Positions 4,551-7,463 of a DNA stretch of 7,463 nt are shown here, in pieces. Source of the DNA: Firmicutes bacterium UBA1393 (GTDB lineage: Bacteria; Bacillota; DTU025); NCBI GenBank assembly GCA_002305255.1, contig DBQN01000092.1:1-7463 (forward strand), in the 5' to 3' direction. The position numbers and the translations under genes are program-made. Each line of letters begins with the position of its first letter. Position 1 is the stretch's first letter. Below the pieces are notes generated by a model. That model saw only the letters and a list, made by a program, of their open reading frames with translations, ran no database searches and was not told the DNA's origin.

Positions 4551-6044
4551 GTGAGTGACACTGATCTTGCTTCTATTGCCGAAACGCGCAGGCTCATTGA
4601 GAGGGCAAGCGCTGCCCAGGCCAGGCTGATAGAGTTTGAGCAGGCCGATGTAGACCGGGTGTGTGCGGCCATGGCGGAAGAAGGCTTCCGCGCTGCTGCC
4701 GCCCTGGCACGTCAGGCTGTTGACGAGACTGGTATAGGCCGTTATGAAGACAAGATCATCAAGAACGAGTTCGCCACTCGCACTGTATGGGAGGCCATAC
4801 GCGAGATGCGCACAGTGGGGTTCATCCACGACGACCAGGTAAACAGGGTGTACGAAGTGGCAGTGCCCGTAGGCGTGCTCGCGGGGCTCGTTCCCACAAC
4901 CAATCCGACATCAACAGCTATGTTCAAAGCCATCATCTCATTAAAGGCGAGAAACGCCATCGTGTTCAGCCCACATCCGCGGGCGACGAAGTGCACGGCG
5001 GCGGCGGCGAAGCTCATGAACGACGCCGCAGTGAGGGCCGGAGCACCCGACGGCGTGGTGAGCTGCATTGAGCATCCCACCATGGAGGCCACTGACGAGT
5101 TGATGCGCCACAGACTGGTGGCGGCCATCCTGGCCACAGGCGGATCGGCCATGGTCAGGGCGGCATACAGTTCGGGCAAGCCCGCTTACGGCGTAGGCCC
5201 CGGAAACGTGCCCGCGTTCATAAGCCGGTCGGCCGACGTGGCCGCGGCAGTGGCGTGTATCCTGAAGAGCAAATCATTCGACAACGGCACTATCTGCGCG
5301 TCAGAGCAGGCCATCGTAACTGAGACCGCCATAGAGCAGAAGGTCATCGCTGAGCTCATCGCCCAGGGCGCATACATGTGCGACGAGAGAGCGCGCGATG
5401 CCCTGCAGCGCGTGGTCATGCAACCTCACGGCGGTGTGAACCCGGCGGTAGTGGGCAAGAGCGCGCTGGAGGTCGCCGTCATGGCCGGGCTGGATGTGCC
5501 TCCCGGAACCCGGGTGTTGGTGGCGCGGCTCAACGGAGTGGGCAAGGCCCATCCGCTCTCGGCAGAGAAACTCTGCCCTGTGCTCGCGTTCTATGTCGAA
5601 TCCGACTGGGAGGCGGCTTGCCTGAGGTGTATCGAGCTTCTCAACTATGGGGGTCTGGGGCACTCGTTGGCGATCCACTGCAAGGATGAAGCCGTGATCA
5701 GGGAGTTTGCGCTGAAGAAGCCTGTGAACAGGATTCTGGTGAACACGCCTTCATCCCACGGCGCAATAGGATTCTCCACAGGCCTGCTGCCCTCGCTCAC
5801 CCTGGGATGCGGATCATGGGGTGGCAATATCACCTCGGATAATGTGGGCCCGCTGCATCTGATAAACCGAAAGCGCGTGGCTTACGACATCGGCCGCATC
5901 GCTGCGACGCCGGAGTATGTGGCGGCGCGGGCGCAGTCGCAGGAGGGGCGGCGGGCACGGCTATCGGGGGCCGAGGCCGAGGCACTGCGGCGCCTCGATC
6001 GGGCGGCCATCACTCGTCTCGTAGACTCATACCTGAGCAAGTGA
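4551..6044 (+). CDS. CoA-acylating aldehyde dehydrogenase (EutE/PduP type) with C-terminal encapsulation helix
   Basis: A 497-residue BMC-type acylating aldehyde dehydrogenase. It would convert an aldehyde, here most likely acetaldehyde from DeoC, plus CoA and NAD+ to acyl-CoA and NADH. Landmarks are VPTTNPTSTA (114-123), SLKARNAIVFSPHP, AYGVGPGNVPAFI, the catalytic Cys249 in DNGTICASEQ, GGLGHSLAIH, and a GGNITSDNVGPLHL segment around Asp430. After the catalytic fold comes a charged Ala/Arg/Glu-rich linker and a terminal amphipathic helix LDRAAITRLVDSYLSK (482-497). That is an encapsulation-type peptide at the C-terminus rather than the N-terminus used by Salmonella PduP. GTG start, 4 bp after deoC, with GGGAAGGGG (4532-4540) upstream. 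An upstream GTG at 4509 lies inside deoC and is rejected. EutE/PduP subtype and aldehyde preference cannot be fixed from sequence. Confidence 0.94.
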   Translation: MSDTDLASIAETRRLIERASAAQARLIEFEQADVDRVCAAMAEEGFRAAAALARQAVDETGIGRYEDKIIKNEFATRTVWEAIREMRTVGFIHDDQVNRVYEVAVPVGVLAGLVPTTNPTSTAMFKAIISLKARNAIVFSPHPRATKCTAAAAKLMNDAAVRAGAPDGVVSCIEHPTMEATDELMRHRLVAAILATGGSAMVRAAYSSGKPAYGVGPGNVPAFISRSADVAAAVACILKSKSFDNGTICASEQAIVTETAIEQKVIAELIAQGAYMCDERARDALQRVVMQPHGGVNPAVVGKSALEVAVMAGLDVPPGTRVLVARLNGVGKAHPLSAEKLCPVLAFYVESDWEAACLRCIELLNYGGLGHSLAIHCKDEAVIREFALKKPVNRILVNTPSSHGAIGFSTGLLPSLTLGCGSWGGNITSDNVGPLHLINRKRVAYDIGRIAATPEYVAARAQSQEGRRARLSGAEAEALRRLDRAAITRLVDSYLSK

Positions 6045-6069
6045 CTAACGACTACCCTGAAGGAGAATG

Positions 6070-6076
6070 GGAGGAG
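6070..6076 (+). promoter_or_regulatory. Strong ribosome binding site deciding the BMC-H start
   Basis: GGAGGAG lies 5 nt before the ATG at 6082. The in-frame ATG at 6067 immediately precedes this motif and has its own purine-rich stretch only 1 nt away, so 6082 is the start. It also gives the standard BMC-H N-terminus MEIALGLIE. Confidence 0.7.
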
Positions 6077-6081
6077 CAACA

Positions 6082-6375
6082 ATGGAAATCGCACTCGGAT
6101 TGATCGAGACCCGCGGTCTGGTAGGTTCGATTGAAGCGGCTGATGCCATGGTGAAGGCCGCGAATGTCAGGCTCATCGGCAAGGAGCACGTCGGTGGCGG
6201 ATTCGTGACTGTAATGGTGCGCGGTGATGTGGGCGCGGTCAAGGCGGCGGTGGAGGCCGGAGCGGCAGCAGCGGCCAAGGTGGGCGAGCTCAAGTCGGTG
6301 CACGTGATCCCGAGGCCCCACAGCGATGTCGAGTTCATCCTGCCCAACAACGGGAGACGCCCTGACGCCGACTGA
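6082..6375 (+). CDS. PduA-like BMC hexamer shell protein (BMC-H)
   Basis: A 97-residue single-domain BMC protein. It would form the flat hexamers that tile the shell facets, with metabolite exchange through the central pore. The sequence is very close to PduA throughout: ALGLIETRGLVGSIEAADAMVKAANV, VTVMVRGDVGAVKAA and SVHVIPRPHSDVE. The pore loop reads HVGGGF (36-41) where PduA has KIGSGL, so the pore-lining Ser is Gly and the rim is smaller and less polar. The C-terminal tail NNGRRPDAD is short and hydrophilic. It follows the dehydrogenase by 37 bp and precedes pduL by 23 bp, and has the strongest ribosome binding site in the operon, as expected for the major shell component. No tandem-domain (BMC-T) gene is in the window; it may lie downstream. 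Confidence 0.95.
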   Translation: MEIALGLIETRGLVGSIEAADAMVKAANVRLIGKEHVGGGFVTVMVRGDVGAVKAAVEAGAAAAAKVGELKSVHVIPRPHSDVEFILPNNGRRPDAD

Positions 6376-6398
6376 GTAAGCATCCGGAGGTCGAATCC

Positions 6399-7256
6399 AT
6401 GAGCGCAACGCCTGCAGTGCATGGGTCGTTGGGTCGGACCCCGCTTCGTGTCGGGGTATCGGCGCGCCACGTGCACCTGTGTCGTGACCATGTGGACGCG
6501 CTGTTCGGTTCGGGGTATTCCCTGCATCCGAAGGGAGAGCTGTCGCAGCCTGGGCAATACGCGGCTCAGGAGTGTGTGGTTGTGGCGGGGCCCGGGGGAG
6601 CGTTCGAGAGAGTGCGCGTGCTCGGGCCTGTGCGCAGTGCGACACAGGTAGAGGTATCAGCGTCCGACTGCCGGGCGCTGGGCGTTCCTGCAGTGGTGCG
6701 CGACTCGGGCGACCTGGCCGGTACGCCCGGCTGCGTGCTCATCGGGCCTGCGGGCAGCGTGAGGCTCGAGCAAGGCTTGATCGTTGCTGCGAGGCATATC
6801 CACATGGCACCTATCGACGCGCGCCTGCAGGGCCTGGTCGACAGGGACTTGGTGGCCGTGATGGCAGGTGAGGGGCCTCGTGCCACGTTGTTTGCCAACG
6901 TGCTCGTGCGCGTGAGCAGTGATTACCGCCTCGAGCTCCATCTGGATGTTGACGAGGCCAACGCGGCGGCGGTCTCGAACGGCGATACCGTTTGGATTGT
7001 GGGCGGCGCTCTGAGCATGCCGCAGGAGCGGGTGGGGCAGGTGGGGTCGGCCGGGCAGGAGGAGCCTGCTCTGAGAGGGCAGTCTCCAAGTGTGCGCAGA
7101 GTTCTGGACCTTACTTCCGTGCCCCTGGTTACCGAGGAGCATGTGATCGAGGCGGCGCGCCAGGGCCTGTCGGTGAGGGTCAGGGCCGGTGCACTAGTCA
7201 CTCCGCTTGCACGGGATGCCGCCAGGGAGCGGCGCGTGGAGCTGATACCTGAATGA
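6399..7256 (+). CDS. pduL: PduL-type phosphotransacylase with a C-terminal extension
   Basis: A 285-residue PduL, against about 210 for the Salmonella protein. PduL converts acetyl-CoA and phosphate to acetyl phosphate and CoA, recycling CoA inside the shell. The zinc-binding features are present: SARHVHL (His24, His26), GELSQPGQYAAQE, AARHIHM (His133, His135) and LELHLDVDEANAA (His181). Only about 14 residues precede the first domain strand, so the N-terminal encapsulation helix of Salmonella PduL is missing. Instead there is a Gln/Gly/Glu-rich linker (about 206-235) and a terminal module (236-285) with VTEEHVIEAARQG and GALVTPLARDAARER, resembling segments of EutQ/EutT-type proteins as I recall them. 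ATG start with GGAGG (6386-6390), 8 nt upstream. Its stop overlaps the pduS start (ATGA), implying translational coupling. The core assignment is firm; the extension's role is unknown. Confidence 0.93.
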   Translation: MSATPAVHGSLGRTPLRVGVSARHVHLCRDHVDALFGSGYSLHPKGELSQPGQYAAQECVVVAGPGGAFERVRVLGPVRSATQVEVSASDCRALGVPAVVRDSGDLAGTPGCVLIGPAGSVRLEQGLIVAARHIHMAPIDARLQGLVDRDLVAVMAGEGPRATLFANVLVRVSSDYRLELHLDVDEANAAAVSNGDTVWIVGGALSMPQERVGQVGSAGQEEPALRGQSPSVRRVLDLTSVPLVTEEHVIEAARQGLSVRVRAGALVTPLARDAARERRVELIPE

Positions 7257-7463
7257 CATACGATTCGTACAAAGCACGCTCCATAGCCATGATCGAGTCG
7301 GCCGGGGTGCGCGGAGCCGGCGGCGCGGGCTTTCCCACGCACAAGAAGGCAAGCGGCAAGGCTGACATCGTGATTGCCAACGGCATAGAGTGCGAGCCTG
7401 TGCTTGCCAAGGACAAGGCCATCATGAAGGCCTATCCCGAGCTGGTGGTGGCAGGGCTCGAGA
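7253..7463 (+). CDS. pduS: PduS/RnfC-type flavin and Fe-S electron-transfer protein, 3' end cut by the window
   Basis: Only the first 70 codons are present and the frame stays open to the window end. The N-terminus reads SIAMIESAGVRGAGGAGFPTHKK and continues to IVIANGIECEP, matching the RnfC/PduS family. In that family the Gly-rich GAGGAGFPT segment belongs to the FMN/NADH-binding domain, with Fe-S cluster motifs further downstream and so outside this window. In BMCs PduS is thought to move electrons from lumenal NADH to cofactors or across the shell. The start ATG overlaps the pduL stop by 4 bp, with GGAG (7238-7241) 11 nt upstream. It could instead be a free-standing RnfC-like subunit, but the operon context favours PduS. 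Confidence 0.87.
   Translation, partial: MTYDSYKARSIAMIESAGVRGAGGAGFPTHKKASGKADIVIANGIECEPVLAKDKAIMKAYPELVVAGLE

Overview
The window is part of a bacterial microcompartment (BMC) operon built around sugar-phosphate chemistry. All genes are on the + strand and most are packed with 4-60 bp gaps or overlaps. The gene set is three EutN/CcmL-type pentamer shell proteins (BMC-P), one PduA-like hexamer shell protein (BMC-H), an RpiB-type sugar-phosphate isomerase, a deoxyribose-phosphate aldolase (DeoC), a CoA-acylating aldehyde dehydrogenase, a PduL phosphotransacylase and the start of a PduS/RnfC-type electron-transfer protein. A ribokinase-family kinase and a LacI-family regulator precede them. 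RpiB plus DeoC inside a BMC locus is the hallmark of the class called sugar-phosphate-utilising (SPU) in BMC surveys.

Layout: 1-870, 3' part of a ribokinase-family gene, with its start outside the window. 871-1147, regulatory gap with a good sigma70-type promoter (905-933), a LacI-family operator overlapping it (933-946), a second operator-like site (1062-1075) and an inverted repeat. 1148-2200, LacI-family regulator. 2207-3548, BMC-P, RpiB-like, BMC-P, BMC-P. 3605-6044, the two core cargo enzymes DeoC and aldehyde dehydrogenase. 6082-6375, BMC-H. 6399-7256, PduL. 7253-7463, PduS start, cut by the window end.

How the parts probably work together (inference from families): the kinase makes a pentose 5-phosphate such as 2-deoxyribose 5-phosphate. 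DeoC, carrying an N-terminal encapsulation-type helix, cleaves it inside the shell to glyceraldehyde 3-phosphate and acetaldehyde. The dehydrogenase, carrying a C-terminal encapsulation-type helix, turns acetaldehyde and CoA into acetyl-CoA and NADH. PduL releases CoA as acetyl phosphate, and PduS would pass electrons from NADH. The place of the RpiB-like protein is unclear, because 2-deoxyribose phosphate cannot undergo ordinary aldose-ketose isomerisation and its catalytic Cys is replaced by Asp.

Organism: the DNA is GC-rich (about 60% by eye), with strong GGAGG-type ribosome binding sites, GTG and TTG starts, frequent AGG arginine and ATA isoleucine codons, and cre-like operators. This fits a GC-rich member of the Bacillota or a similar anaerobe better than an actinobacterium, but the sequence does not settle the lineage. 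No tRNA, rRNA, CRISPR array, insertion sequence or clear rho-independent terminator was seen.
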